From assembly GCF_023159225.1 (NCBI RefSeq), contig NC_063170.1, positions 61,230,208 through 61,294,207 of the forward strand: a stretch of DNA of 64,000 bases. The letters are read 5' to 3'. The stretch comes from Perognathus longimembris pacificus (lineage: Eukaryota > Chordata > Mammalia > Rodentia > Heteromyidae). Both the position numbers and the translations under genes were made by a program. Below the pieces are notes generated by a model. It had not been told where the DNA came from and did no database searches. It saw only the letters and a program-made list of their open reading frames with translations. This document shows, piece after piece, positions 36,226-48,480 of the stretch. The stretch's first letter is position 1; the number at the start of each line of letters is the position of its first letter.

Positions 36226-38404
36226 AGTTCAAGTATGTAGACTAAATTATAGGTTCACCTTAATCAAATAATCCATTTCACTATAAAGTTTTCCACATGC
36301 TCCACAAATCATGGACTCCTTGAGGGTCCTTGATATTTCTTATTCATCTACATATTCCTAGGGCTGGCCTCCATCCCCAACACTGAATAAAGACAAATTA
36401 GTGGACAACATGAAGTACCTACTTGCCAGGCAGGAGACAGGAACATCAATCACTAATCACATAACATACAATTCCTTGATGTGGCAGCATCACATATATT
36501 AAACAAAAATTTCCCCATGTGCTTCAAAGTTCAGCAGCTAGAAATTAATTTGGAATTAAGTATAGAGGAAGTGAAGGATTTGATGAGATCCCAGCTGTGT
36601 AGCTGAGGGTGTAGATTAATTGAAATTCACTGAGTCCTCCACCTACCTGAGAGCGGGTAGGAAGTACCTATCTAGATAGGTGGACTGGAGGGAGGGGAAG
36701 AGAGCAGTAAGGGTATTTTGGTGAAGGCAGTGACAGAAAGTTGATGGAGAAGGGAGCAGCTTTTTGAGCACTATGAAGAAAATAGAATCCAGGGTGACCA
36801 CATTGTGCAAAACAGGGGATAAAGCTGGGGGAAGGATAGGCACAGACACAAACCATTTGGCCAAGAGTATGCGCAAAAGGCAAGTACCCCCTGATACACG
36901 AGCAGGACAATGACATACTGCTGGACACCTCATTGCCAAAGAGGCTGGGGCCACGAAGAGGGGCCATGTTAGAAATGCCAAGTGGTCCTGGCTCTGCCTC
37001 CCACCAGCCTGGTTACTGGCAAATGTGGACATGCTGCTGGCTTGAAATTCCTACCACTCCATCACTCAAGTGCAAAAATAAAGGGATTGGTTTTTCTGAG
37101 CATTTCCTGAGCTTTCAATCTCTTACAAATAATGCTTCATGGATGTAGGATGAAATAAGTATAAATTGTATGTACATTTTATTTGAAGTAGAATCTAGAG
37201 AGAATAGATTTCATCTTTATGGGATACAGAACAAGTGAACAAAGTCACATAAGTATTCTCACAACCAAAGATAAAATATTCACCCAAAGCTCCCCTTGTA
37301 TCTCAGGGTCGCCCTGGGCCACTCATTTGCGGCCTCCAGCAATTAATGATCATATCCCTAAAACTAAATATTTCTCAGGACTGTCACTGACATGGAATAA
37401 TATGACAAATAATGATCACAGATTTTTAAAGCCAGATTCTAATTACATGTAAAAAATTACATTAAGGATTAGCTAGTATATTTTTTAAAACACTATCTGG
37501 CATATGACGACTCATTTTTTTTTTTTGTTAAAGAAACAACACTATTTCTTTCTTTAGAAAACACATTTCTACCATCTTAAATGCTGCCTAACACATCCAA
37601 GGCAATTTTAATGTGTTTAATTAGAAGTAATGGGCCATTCTTTGACTTCCTTTTAAACTGAGGCAATTGTAATAAAATATTTACTGTTATAAGCAATACC
37701 ATTCAAATGAAAACCCTCATTTTTAAAAATAATTGGCTAATGCATTTTAAGTATCATTAAGTGATACAGCAAAACTAAAAGTTCTCCAAAATTATACAAC
37801 TGGCTATTTCCTCTCATAAACCATGCATGCTCATAATCTCTATGGCTTTTTTCCATTTCACTTTGCTTACAGTAGATAAAAGATCCAATTTTAATTTGTC
37901 TGTTTTGTGTGTGTGTTTGTGTGTGTAAAAACACATGGGTTTAAAGGAATGAATGGAAAAGCTCTACATCATTAACACCTGGCAAAATACTATCAGATTT
38001 TCAAAATGGCATGACATTTATTTGAAAAATTGCTTCCTGCAAAAAGAAAAAAATAGAAAAACAAAATGTCTTTACCAAATAATGGGTGATACCAAACCAA
38101 AACTGAACAAAAAAATCTTTATTCAAAATTGTATGTTGTGATTTTGGAATCTAAGATGGTTGAGCAGCAAGGAAGTTAAATTATCCTTTACTTAATAAAT
38201 CAATTACCCAATGAGATTGCACAGACAGCTCTCTCCACTTGTGCGTGACCATGATCTTCAAAGAAAGATACCCACTATTGAGTAATGACATCCTACATGC
38301 CTGTATCCACTACTTCAAGATAGATACTATCTGCACATTTATGAGGCCACAGTTTTCCTGGGCCTGTCTCTGAAATACCAAATTCATACAAGTTACTTCT
38401 AAAC

Positions 38405-38408
<4 letters not shown>

Positions 38409-38458
<50 letters not shown>
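38409..38458. repeat. (GT)n microsatellite
   Basis: 25 uninterrupted GT units, then atacacacaccc, giving a small inverted repeat with the GT run. Confidence 0.97.
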
Positions 38459-38461
<3 letters not shown>

Positions 38462-39048
38462 CACACACCCTTCACCTGGCTTTTCAGTAAGTACTTCGCA
38501 CTCAGCAAATTCCAAACTTAACTCAATAAATCTTCCTGTAGTCCTACCATTTGTAATATTTTCCCATTATATCAGGTCTTTACTATTCCCAGAAGCCTCA
38601 ACTAGAAATCAGGACTCATCCTGATGCTTATCATTTCTTCAAATCATGAATGAATCTTATTGACCATTAGGTCCTGTCCATTTCAGTGCTTTTCAATCCT
38701 TCAAGACTTCTCTCCCATTTCCACTGCATCTCTCCCACTCTGGCTGTAGGATGGTCTTATTCAAATTGTTGGTTTTCTGCTGACTGGGGCTTTGGCCTTT
38801 ACTTCTTCCACTATTAGCATGATCTGCTTTTTAAAATATAAATTTGGTTCTGTAACAATGCTACTTAGATTTTTTTTTCTTCTGTTGTTTCTCAGTGTCC
38901 ATGGAATAGAGTCTGAACTTAATTTGGCTTACAAGGTCATTGACAGTAAGATCCAAAGGCATTTCTGCAGTCTTGTCTCTCTGCATCTTTCTCTGCAATG
39001 GCACCCTACACTAGGAATGTGCTAAAAGTTCAGTTACTCAAATACTTT

Positions 39049-39392
39049 CCATGGTCTGAATATGTCTATCCAAAGCACCTATTAAAACCTTATCCCCCAT
39101 TGGGCTAGTAGTAAGAGGTATGGACTTTGGGGAAGAAATTCAGCCCTGTGGGCACGACTCTTACAAGTAAGATGAGTGCTTTTATAAAAGAGATGGACAA
39201 AGCTGCACTGACCGTTCTAACATTGAAGAATGCAGTAAGAAGATACCACTTACAAGATCATAGCATGAACCTCAAGTGAACATGGGATCCACTGGAATGC
39301 ACTGGCACTTTGAAATAAATTTGTATGATTTATAAACAATGTAGCCTAAGGTATTTTGTTACAGAAGCATGAACAGAAGGAGACAATATCCT
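39049..39392 (+). mobile_element. LTR of MaLR type (MST/MLT1-like)
   Basis: Ordered similarity to mammalian MaLR LTRs: gtctgaatatgtctatccaa, attaaaaccttatcccccat, tgcttttataaaagagatgg (promoter-like), tttgaaataaatttgtatga (polyA signal aataaa), taaggtattttgttacagaa. No internal region is attached, so a solo LTR. Confidence 0.72.
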
Positions 39393-40107
39393 TTTCATGT
39401 TTTGCTGCTGTATCTTTGCTTATACAGCTTCTGCCTGCAGCACCTCTTGTTAATCAGCCTCAGTCATCTTTCAAGTTTGCTGTAGATTTTCTATTCCCCA
39501 GAAACATTGCTCAGATCTCTAATTTGGAGATAGAGTCTTCTCAGGCAATCTCTGAATATCCTCTACCTCGTTAATGGAGTTTTATAGTCATACATGTTTG
39601 TTTATTATGAAAAGCTATGGGAGAGACAACCATGCACATAGTGCCTGGTTCATAGCAGGTCCTCAAAGTGTTTTAAAAATGAACAAAAACAAACAATTTT
39701 AAGAGTGAAGGAATCAGTATTTCCACTTAAAAACACTGTTATCTATGAATAGCAGCTTTCCCACAGTCTCTGTTGGGCAGCAATCCATTTGCAACCTTGC
39801 CTGAAAATGCTATCCATTCTTGAGAGCAACAACCTTCATTTCTTCAAAATGACTCAGTAATTTAGCTGTCTCACTGACTCAGATCCAATTATCATGGCTG
39901 ATTTATAATTCCAATGCTGTTATTATGCTGATATAAAAACTTACAAAACAGGTAGATTGTAATTATTCAAATGTATTGTATGATTTACATAGTACACATA
40001 TTTATCATTTTTATACAATTCCTTAAAAATATTTAGTCTTTTGGGATTTTTTTGGCCTGATTGACAATTTGAATGGTGGAATGTTTGCTTAGCCCAAATG
40101 TATCTGT

Positions 40108-40163
40108 GGGCTGAGATCAAGCACTTGCCTAGTATGCATGAAGCCCTGGGTTCAATTCTTTGT
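40108..40163 (+). mobile_element. ID-like SINE fragment
   Basis: gcacttgcctagtatgcatg then aagccctgggttcaattctt, the ID core with a B-box-like segment; no clear tail. Confidence 0.5.
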
Positions 40164-41652
40164 ATTCAATGAATTTACTTGCTATCAAGAGCCCCTATAT
40201 CATGCTGGAGGAAGCTTTCCTATTTATCAGAAGTTGTTTATTCACTAACAAATCCATGTTATCAACCAAAATGATGAACGAACGAAACAATCAAGTAAAT
40301 TTCAAATCTTACAAATACTGCATCAAAAAATCTTATCTTTCTTCTTATTTTCAAATGTATCAATACACTCATTTGCTTCCCCCAATGAGATTTGAATCTG
40401 CATTTATAAGTTCAAGTAGTTTACGACCAAACAACCACAATAAATCTACCATTTAACATGTTTTGTAGATTTGGCTGAAGTTGGTGGACTAAGTCAAGAG
40501 GGAAAGATACAGCATTTTCATTGCCAAGTGACGGCTGCAACCTGCTCTGATTTCCCATGAACTTGGAGAAGATTCAAATCCACAACTTGTTCCATAATTG
40601 CTTCTAGCAGTCCTCTCCCCAAGCCCTGGGTATGTGGCTCTTCAGTGATTTTGCTGTCCAAAAGATAAAGCCAAAACTCCAAACCACAGTTTTTGAAGGA
40701 ATACTGTAAGATGAGCCTTGGGCCTAATACATGTTTCCTTTCCTCAACCTTTCCATTCGCATCTGAAAGTTTTCTTACTAACCATATGAGATCTATTCGA
40801 AATTCATATCCCATGTGGAGACCCAAGAGGCCAGTAAGTGGCTAAGCAGTAACTTTTATTCTCTGGGGACACTGATAATTTTCCTAAAAACTGGACAAAT
40901 AACTTTTCATAGCAAATGCTGCCACAGAGGAAGTAAATAATAATCTATACTATGTAGACTGTTTGGGTGGGAAGCATATCCAGGGAACTAATCTTTCAAG
41001 AGTAAATGGTAAAGGAAGATGGGATTTCCGGGAAGTTCATTAAAAGTTAGGAAAGTCCTTCTTTATTTTGTCTTTATTGAGATTAAGTAACTACATACAC
41101 TTCACAGTACACATGTTAACATTCACAATGATGAAAATCCTCATTCTACTCTACAAAGCTTATGGACTCAATAAAACTATTGAGAGTGATATGTACATTT
41201 GGAAAGTCTTTATTTCTACCTGCCTACTCACAGTTGCCTAGAGAGACGTAAATGGGTGGCAAAAACTCAGGCAGTCATCTGGGTTCATGTGATCAGGACT
41301 GAGAGGGAGCCATGTAGCCCTAGCCTGTGTCTCTGACAGAGTCAAGCTAGGCTTGCTGTCTATCTTTTGAAAGACCAAACACATACACCCCACAAACATA
41401 CAAAGAACATCCAACTAACTCAGCCACTCTAATTTCTATATTTTCACTTGCAGCATAATCTCAATTCCTCTGATCAGTTCATCTACAAACATGAGCCAGA
41501 ATGGCAAATGTTACAACAGCTAAGTAAGTTACAGAAGCAATGTCTCTACTCAAGACACAAGAAAACTAATGTTCAGAGGTATTATATAATTAGGTAGCAT
41601 CAACATGGTAGTAGCTAGAAATCCCTGTTTTGATTTTGAGATTTTTAGTTTG

Positions 41653-41848
41653 ATTTTTTTTTGTCAGACCTGGGGCTTGAACCCAGGGCCTGAGCACTGT
41701 CCTTGGATTCTTTCTGCTCAAGGCTAGCACTCTACTTCTTGAGCCATAGCGCCACTTCCATCTTTTTGTTTATGTGGTTCTGAGGAATCAAACCCAGGGC
41801 TTCATGCATGCTAGGCAAGCACTCTACCACTAAGCCGCATGCCCAGCC
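41653..41848 (-). mobile_element. IDL-Geo-type dimeric SINE
   Basis: Right module starts gtcagacctggggcttgaac and the left module ends ccgcatgcccagcc. Probable duplication atttttagttt (41641-41651) and atttgtagttt (41849-41859). More diverged than the 21012 copy. Confidence 0.87.
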
Positions 41849-42709
41849 ATTTGTAGTTTTTATTTTGCATCATTGCTGTCAATTTTGGGGTATGACCCTT
41901 CTGGTATGACCCATAGCTAATTCTCTTAATATTTTTATGCATTAAAAAATTAAGATTAAAAACGTCTTCCATATAGTATATGTACTACTTTCAAGATAAG
42001 TGGGTTTTAGTGTGTAAAGTCCAGAAATCTTTAGAAAATGATCACTAATTAATTTATTTGGACAAAACTATTTTAAAATATCTTAATCCAATGAAAGATG
42101 TAGTTACATGGGAGGATGTAACTTCTATAAGACTCAAAGTAAACCATTGTGTATCCCAAACCTATACTTGTTCAAATTGGTTTACAAAATCATACTAAAT
42201 CACTAATTAACTTTCTGTTCCAGAAATCTATCCTGGGTGGCCTAGCATTTGGCAGACTGTGTTTAACTGCTTAGTGAAGAATTCTGCATTGCCATCCTCT
42301 TTATTTTTTGTCTGTGGATTAAAGGTGTCACCAGTCAAATAATGGAGAAACTAAAGATTGTTTGGTTCTAACTAATGCATATGAAAATACCTCTGGGCTT
42401 GTAATCGGAAAGCCATTCAACTTGGTTATTCGAAATCCAACTGTGATTTATGAAAAGTTAATCTATATAACTTGGCCTCAAGATTTATTGTTTGTTTGTT
42501 TTCTGCTCATTTCTCCAAGTAAAAACTGTGACTCTGTGACTTCAAAGACCGAGTGAGATCTTTAGGATCCTGGGCTCCTGTCACTGGAAAAGCTTAAGGG
42601 TTTACTTGAAAGAGTCAAATGTATATGAATTCAAATCCCAAACCTGTGAATTGAGACCAACCACTCAAGCCCTTTCCATCTGTGTTGCAAAGATTGTTAG
42701 AGGAGTTGG

Positions 42710-42960
42710 TTTGGATATAATTGTATCTTGTTTCCTACTGCTTCTCACAAATATAATATCCTGAACTCAAGGAAATTTATTCCCTTATAGTTCTAGAGGT
42801 AAGAGGTCCAACAAGCAGCTCACTCGACTAAAATCAGAGTATTGGTAGAGATGCCTTCATGGGAGAAGGGAGGGGCTCCAGAAACATTTGTGAACTTCTA
42901 TAGTGCTGGCAGAACCTTGTTCTGAGATGTTATGGGACCAATGTCCCCATTACCTTTGCT
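42710..42960 (-). mobile_element. ancient LTR-like repeat, eroded
   Basis: gaaatttattcccttatagt, tctagaggtaagaggtccaa, gcctcatg-like and ggagaagggaggggctccag segments in the order of a reversed MaLR-type LTR. Confidence 0.45.
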
Positions 42961-43398
42961 TTTGATACTTAATCTAGTTTCAACATAATCATAGAAATAA
43001 CTAAGCTAGGAAAGCCTTTGCTTAATGATACTGATTGATAAACCATTCCAGTGTAGGGTAACAACAATGTTCAACTTTCCTTTGCATGTTCTCTCATTTT
43101 ATTGTTTTCTTTTCTTCATCTGGGTCTTGTATTCCTTTTTCATTCTGACTGAACCTTCCCAGTGGATAAGTGGAGAAAGTTCTCTAAGAAAGCATTCTAT
43201 GAGGGGAGAAGTTAGGTAGATATATCTCTATTTACAGATCTCAAAACCAATTACCAGCATGAATACTACAGATCAAATGACTATTTTGATTCTGAAAGCA
43301 CATTCCATTCATTAGAGTATTGCCCTTCATACTGGAAACCTTCTTCGACCCTTAGTGTGAGAAGAAAGGAAGAAAGCACTTTTTGGATGACAAAATAC

Positions 43399-43549
43399 CT
43401 TTCGTGCTCCTGAACCACCACATCTCCTTTTTTCCAAGAAGAGAGTGCCCTGGGGGAAGCTCTTGGTTTGCAATCCAAGACCACCAGGCTGCCCACCTGG
43501 ACCTGGACCAACTTCTTCATTGGGTTTCTTGAAAAGTCTGGAGCAGAGG
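43399..43549 (-). CDS. CNTN3: CNTN3 exon: start of Ig domain 5
   Basis: This 151-bp exon reads SAPDFSRNPMKKLVQVQVGS, LVVLDCKPRASPRALSSWKK, then GDVVVQEHE. LDCKPRASP supplies the first Ig5 cysteine and SSWKKGD the core tryptophan. The PRASPRALSSW stretch is typical of CNTN3. Acceptor: TTTCTTTTCAG, a clean pyrimidine tract. Donor: GTATTTTG, poor at positions +4 and +5. It ends with AG of an Arg codon completed by the first base of the next exon, 19.4 kb away. Confidence 0.96.
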
Positions 43550-44774
43550 CTGAAAAGAAAGTAATAAGGGATAGACTATGAATTCTAGTTGAAGGAGAAG
43601 AAGATTTCAACATTTTCCTGGACTCAAATGGTCAAATACATACTATTTTTTTAAAAAAAATTTTGCTTGACAAACAAGATGTTCATGCTTGATTTATTTG
43701 ATTTGCTATAGGTCATGCACACAATTTCAATGCTGAAATAGTAGTTTGTGCTATTGTGCTTGGGGTCAAGTTTTAAATCTTGAGACAATTAATTTGTAGA
43801 GGAACTGTTAATGTTTACTATAAAGATTTAAAACAGTTTAATCATGAGTTTATCAAGCATAGTGTAATTTTAAGAAGTAACATAAAGATAGGGATAGGAT
43901 GGGTTCCTCTGTCAACTGTTGAGGCACAGGTCAAGCAAGAGGCCTGGCACTTGTCAGAGGGTCCCAAAAGTTTGTAGGATAAAGGTTGACTATTGAGCCA
44001 ATAGTCTTGCTGATGCAAATTCACTAAGTTCTAACATAAAATGCTGATGTGGTTAAGCTTAACTCTCAAGTCAGCCAAAGATAAAAGTGGATACTATATT
44101 ACATGTTAAAATATGACAACAAATACTCTCATGTATGAAACATTATATTCCTAGGCATGAAACAGACACCAGTCCTGATACATCATGTATGCATTACAGG
44201 TAGAAAACAATGTGTCATTTAAACGAAATAATAATGTTAACCAAAAAACCCACTTTTCCATTTATTGCACATATAGAAAAAATGAAGAACATTGTACATT
44301 TCCCCAAATATCTACTGCTCTTATTGCAAATACCAATGGCTACCTTAATTTATTGTTTAGATAGGTGGACATCTTACAGAGAACTATAATATGGAACTTT
44401 ATGCATAACTATGATACACTTGTTATCCAGAGTTGGCCATACAAATCAAGATCTTGACCATGGAAATCTGTTTACATTTCACTAAATGTTTATGTATATT
44501 ACATATTTTTTCCACAAGACCACATATTACATTGAATAGAAATATGCCCCCAGTAAAGGTAAGTAACCTTTTAGGTTTCTTATGTTAATTTATTAGAAAA
44601 GTACAATTTGTTTCAAATTAAGTTTGTGTGTAAATCACCACCTCCTTTTATTACAAGCGATTATCTCTCAATCATAGTAACAAGAGCTAGTCTTTCTCTT
44701 ACACATGATCCATTTCTAACCTTTAGACAACAGGAATAAGACCTCTTTATATTAAACCTAGCTTCTTTTGTGTG

Positions 44775-45090
44775 GTTTCTAGTTTTCTTTTCTTATTTAA
44801 TTTCATTGTAAAGGTGATGTACAGAGGAGTTAAAGTTACATACATGATGTAATGAGTACAGTTTTTGTCATATTTGTCCCTCATTTTTCTCCCACTTCCT
44901 TTCCCTGACCTCCGGGTGCTACAGTTACTTTCCAAGATATTGTCTTGTGAGTATCACTGTTGCATTGGTTCACCCTTTATCCTTTGTCTCACCATTTTGC
45001 TGTTCCCTTCCCTTCCCTAATTCATATAGATGTATATACAATACCCGGGACACCAAAATCAAGTTCAGTGACAAGAGGGTAAACCATGGG
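44775..45090 (-). mobile_element. L1 3' UTR, older variant
   Basis: tttaatttcattgtaaaggt, gatgtacagaggagttaaag, catatttgtccctcattttt, then pyrimidine-rich blocks corresponding to the purine-rich L1 3' UTR in reverse. Confidence 0.65.
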
Positions 45091-45199
45091 AAAGAAAAAT
45101 GAAAGAAAAAAGAAATAGTTTTACATAGTACATTAAAAATAAGAAGAACAACGAAAAGGTTCTTGTTTCCATATCTTGGAGTGCATTTCTCTTAGCTTC

Positions 45200-45480
45200 A
45201 TCTTATGTGGGATATACATGCAATGGAATTCTATGCTTCCATAAGAAAGAATGTAATTGCCCCATTTATAAGGAAATGGATAGACTGGGAAAAAAATCAT
45301 ATTAAGTGAGGTGAGCCAGACTCAAAGAAACATAGATTCCATGGTTTCCCTCATTGGTAATAAGTAGTATGTGTGTACAATAGTCCTAGAGGAGGAGCAC
45401 AGTACCTCAATAGCTATGTACATACTCTAAGATGCTTTAACATGTCTTTACCTATGGGATGGATTCTTCTCTGTTGTAAG
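45200..45480 (+). mobile_element. L1 segment upstream of the 3' UTR
   Basis: acatgcaatggaattctatg, cataagaaagaatgtaattg, aaggaaatggatagactggg, gaggtgagccagactcaaag: the conserved block near the end of L1 elements. Opposite orientation to 44775-45090. Confidence 0.72.
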
Positions 45481-45934
45481 ACCCTATTTTGTACACTGTA
45501 AGATCTTTAGTAGCTTCTATTCACATCACGCAAGCATCTCCATCCTCTCCTAGTCCCTGGTTATAACAAACAAAAATACCTCTAGACATTTCCAAATACA
45601 ACCTCAGGGCACAACAGCCTTCAGTGAAAAAACTACTAAGCTAAACAAATGAGAGCTTGGTACCATTCTGGCCATATGAGGAATCAATGATAGGGAGTGA
45701 CTCGAACTGGACTACATGGAACAGGTGACATGCAGGCCTGAGTTGCCATTTGAGCAACTGAGAAAGTCATCGCTGCTCCCACAGGATGAACTGTGATAAT
45801 AAACTCAGTTATCTTGGGAAACACCATACGGAACCTGACACCATATGGAATCTGATATTTGAGCCATGGATCAAGTTATACTGAAATCCAATTTGTCTAT
45901 TTTAATTACATAAACTCATAACTAACTTAATTCC

Positions 45935-46070
45935 CTCCTTCTTTCCTTCCTCCCTCCCTTTTCCCTTCCTTTCTTGTATTCCTTCCTTTTAACCTCTCCC
46001 TCTCCCTCCTTCCCTTCCTCCTTCTTTCTTCCCCCCATTTTCCCCTCTTAGGTCCATCTTCCCTCCCTGT
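45935..46070. repeat. TTCC/CCCT pyrimidine tract
   Basis: Irregular ttcc, tccc and cttt units over about 135 bp; polypyrimidine on the + strand. Confidence 0.88.
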
Positions 46071-46790
46071 GCTCTACCTTTCTGACTTTCTTATACTGTG
46101 AACTTTCATTTATTAATAACTCCAGTGTTCTTCAAGAAATCTGCCTTAAACATGATACAACATTTCCCTTCATTTCCTGTATATAAAGTGTTACGAAGAG
46201 AATAGCTCAAGTAGCAGAAATCTGGTTAATTAAAGCTTCAATATGCTCAATATTATTGATTTAATATTTTGCTATTTGCTTTTATGGGTCAGCAACAGAA
46301 AACATCAACATCATTTACTTTCTTAAGAATTAATGATCACTCTTATTCTCTTAGTTCCCAATCATGGAGATGGGTAAGGACTTGTTATGGCAACATGATT
46401 TCCTTCATGTTTAGTTCACTCTCTGGGTCTCATTTCTGGCCATTATTGTTGCTTTTCCTCAGACACTGTTAAAATGTATATCTTGATGAGAAATCCTAAG
46501 GTTGAATCTAAGAATCTGAAATGAAAAGTATGTGTTTTGGGTCCTTGAAACAACTGAGGATTTAAGAAATACAGTCAAGAATTCAACATACAGCCTACAG
46601 AATCAAGAAGAATGAGAAAAGGATTAGGATGAGAATGGATAGAGTGAGAATGAGAAGGGAAGCTGAGAATGTTAAAAGGGGTTGAGCAAGGTTCATTGTA
46701 TTCATAAACTTTGTTAAATAGCAATTCATTTATATAAAACATTGAAGATTATATATATGACATGAGGTAAGGAAAAAAAAGTAGTCTTAC

Positions 46791-46920
46791 CAACAACTTT
46801 GAGCTCAGCACTGGAATAGACAAGACCGTGTTTATTTTCTGCTATGCACTGGAACATGCCGGAATCGGTCACGTTGAGGTTCGATATTGTAAGGGCACCA
46901 TTTTCTATTTGTATTCTCTC
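46791..46920 (-). CDS. CNTN3: CNTN3 exon: second half of Ig domain 4
   Basis: This 130-bp exon reads ERIQIENGALTISNLNVTDS then GMFQCIAENKHGLVYSSAEL and KVV. It holds the second Ig4 cysteine (FQCIAENKHG). The sequon N-V-T in SNLNVTD is notable: human CNTN3, as recalled, has SNLSVTD, where the sequon is N-L-S two residues earlier. Acceptor: GGCCTGTAG, with a short and interrupted pyrimidine tract, the weakest acceptor of the set. Donor: GTAAGACT. It ends with the first base of an alanine codon (G|CC). Confidence 0.96.
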
Positions 46921-47848
46921 CTACAGGCCATCAAAATTTTAGAAGAAAAATCAACAATGTCAACTCTCACATTCCTCAGGCCCAGACTTTTACATTTTCC
47001 TCAGAGGATTCATGAATTTGCCTTGAAATTTAACCTTTTACTTCTTTGAAATATGAAACACACTTTGGAAATATAAATAAACATCATCAAGTCCCAAAGT
47101 ATTTGAGTAAAATAAAACACAAAAGCAAGAGGTAAAATATGAAAGCCATTTCAGCTTTCACGTAGGCTTAACTTTGTAGAAATTAAGGAATGTATTATGA
47201 GCTTGATTTTCATCTTGTCAATGGGACAGCTTGGTATCACATTTTTTTAAAAATCACATAAGCTGGATACATTATAAATCTAGAACATTAACAATAGTTC
47301 TGAGAAGCACACATCTACCAAGGATTTAGCAAGTATAAATCAATGGTTATGTATAGAAATCCAAAACAAAACAAAAGCATAATTGACATAGTAGGACAAT
47401 AAAGAAAAAAATAGGTAGTCAAGATGGAAAATGGGACAAAAACATGTATTGATAAAATAAGGTAACCAATGGATAGATACATTATTCTCTAAATGGCATA
47501 TGAAGTTGTCAAATACTTGATTAAAGCTTTCTGGAGTGTCAATACCCAAAAAAACCCCATTTGTTCAAAAAATGTGTTTGTAGGGAGCAATTTAATAAAA
47601 CCACCTAGACCCAATTTGTAGTTTGATATGGCAACTTCACAAAATCACCTTGACTCAATGAAATATTCTATTTAAAAATCTCATTAGAATTTCTTTTTTA
47701 TTACCCCCTTCCCCCACCAATACCATGCCTTAGATGCAAATGCAGTAAACCGTTCAAGAAGCAGTTTAACTTTGTACTAGGAACAAGAGAAAGCATTCAT
47801 TCAATACAAAGCAAGCAGAAGCTGGTCTGCCCCAAAGCATTCCCTTAC
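46921..47848 (-). other. CNTN3: CNTN3 intron inside Ig4
   Basis: A 928-bp phase-0 intron (GTAAGG...CTGTAG) splitting Ig4. AT-rich unique sequence; no repeat family recognised. Confidence 0.9.
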
Positions 47849-47985
47849 CTCTAGTACTAGGGCTTCTCCATTTTTCAACCACCTGTAGGAAGGCTTGGGC
47901 TTTCCACTCGCCCGACATTCCCAGTAAAGACTGTCCTCCACTGCAATTTCCACATCTTTTATAAGTTGAACCCAATGAGGCTTTG
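47849..47985 (-). CDS. CNTN3: CNTN3 exon: start of Ig domain 4
   Basis: This 137-bp exon reads KPHWVQLIKDVEIAVEDSLY, then WECRASGKPKPSYRWLKNGE and ALVLE. WECRASGKPKP contains the first Ig4 cysteine and RWLKNGE the core tryptophan. The first part differs clearly from CNTN4 (NWIQKINDIHVAMEEN, as recalled) and fits CNTN3. Acceptor: TTCCATCACAG. Donor: GTAAGGGA. It opens with the last two bases of the shared alanine codon and ends on a complete codon, so the next junction is phase 0. Confidence 0.97.
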
Positions 47986-48261
47986 CTGTGATGGAAAAGG
48001 AAAAAAAATCATCTAGCAAATACCTCACCCAGGTAAGTAAAAATAAATATGAAACTATGAGTAACAGACTACAGAGAGTGTAGAGTAAAATTATATATAA
48101 CTCACTAAGTGGATGTCTGAAACACTTGAATATTTGAGGATGGATTTTGCAATCTGTCATTTCCCACACCACAGTCATTATGTTTTATGTTTATAAAATT
48201 CTGAGTATTATTTTACATTCTTTAGTTGTCTATTCATACATAGAAATGCAGGTACAAAAGA

Positions 48262-48480
48262 TTACTTTTTTTCCTTTAACTTGTAATGACTGTTAAGGTG
48301 TTGTACAAAGGGGTTTCAATTCAACATAGCAGTTGATAAGTCCATTGCATCTTGATCAATGTCACTCTTCGATCTTTCTCCCACATTTCTCTCAAACCTG
48401 CCCATCCCCTCGGTTTATCTCGTTTCATTTTTTCCATATGTATATTCATCATTATGGTTGTACTCACTCACCCTTCCTAA
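48262..48480 (-). mobile_element. L1 3' end, older variant
   Basis: T-rich start, gttaaggtgttgtacaaagg, ggtttcaattcaacatagca, cttgatcaatgtcactcttc, acatttctctcaaacctgcc. It matches the minus fragment at 33315. Confidence 0.6.

Larger units (their letters stand above)
23999..43398 (-). other. CNTN3: CNTN3 19-kb intron inside Ig5
   Basis: A phase-2 intron of 19,400 bp splitting Ig5 (GTATTT...TTTTAG). Annotated repeats cluster near 24350-24600, 26700-27310, 33050-34090, 36100-36225, 39050-39390, 41650-41850 and 42700-42960. The stretches 24600-26420, 27310-32040, 34560-36100, 37100-38400 and 39400-41640 look like unique AT-rich intron with no feature I can support. Confidence 0.9.
43550..46790 (-). 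other. CNTN3: CNTN3 intron between Ig4 and Ig5
   Basis: A 3241-bp phase-1 intron (GTAAGA...TTTCAG). It contains two L1-related stretches in opposite orientation (44775-45090 and 45200-45480) and a pyrimidine-rich TTCC/CCCT tract at 45935-46070. No other feature is supported. Confidence 0.9.
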
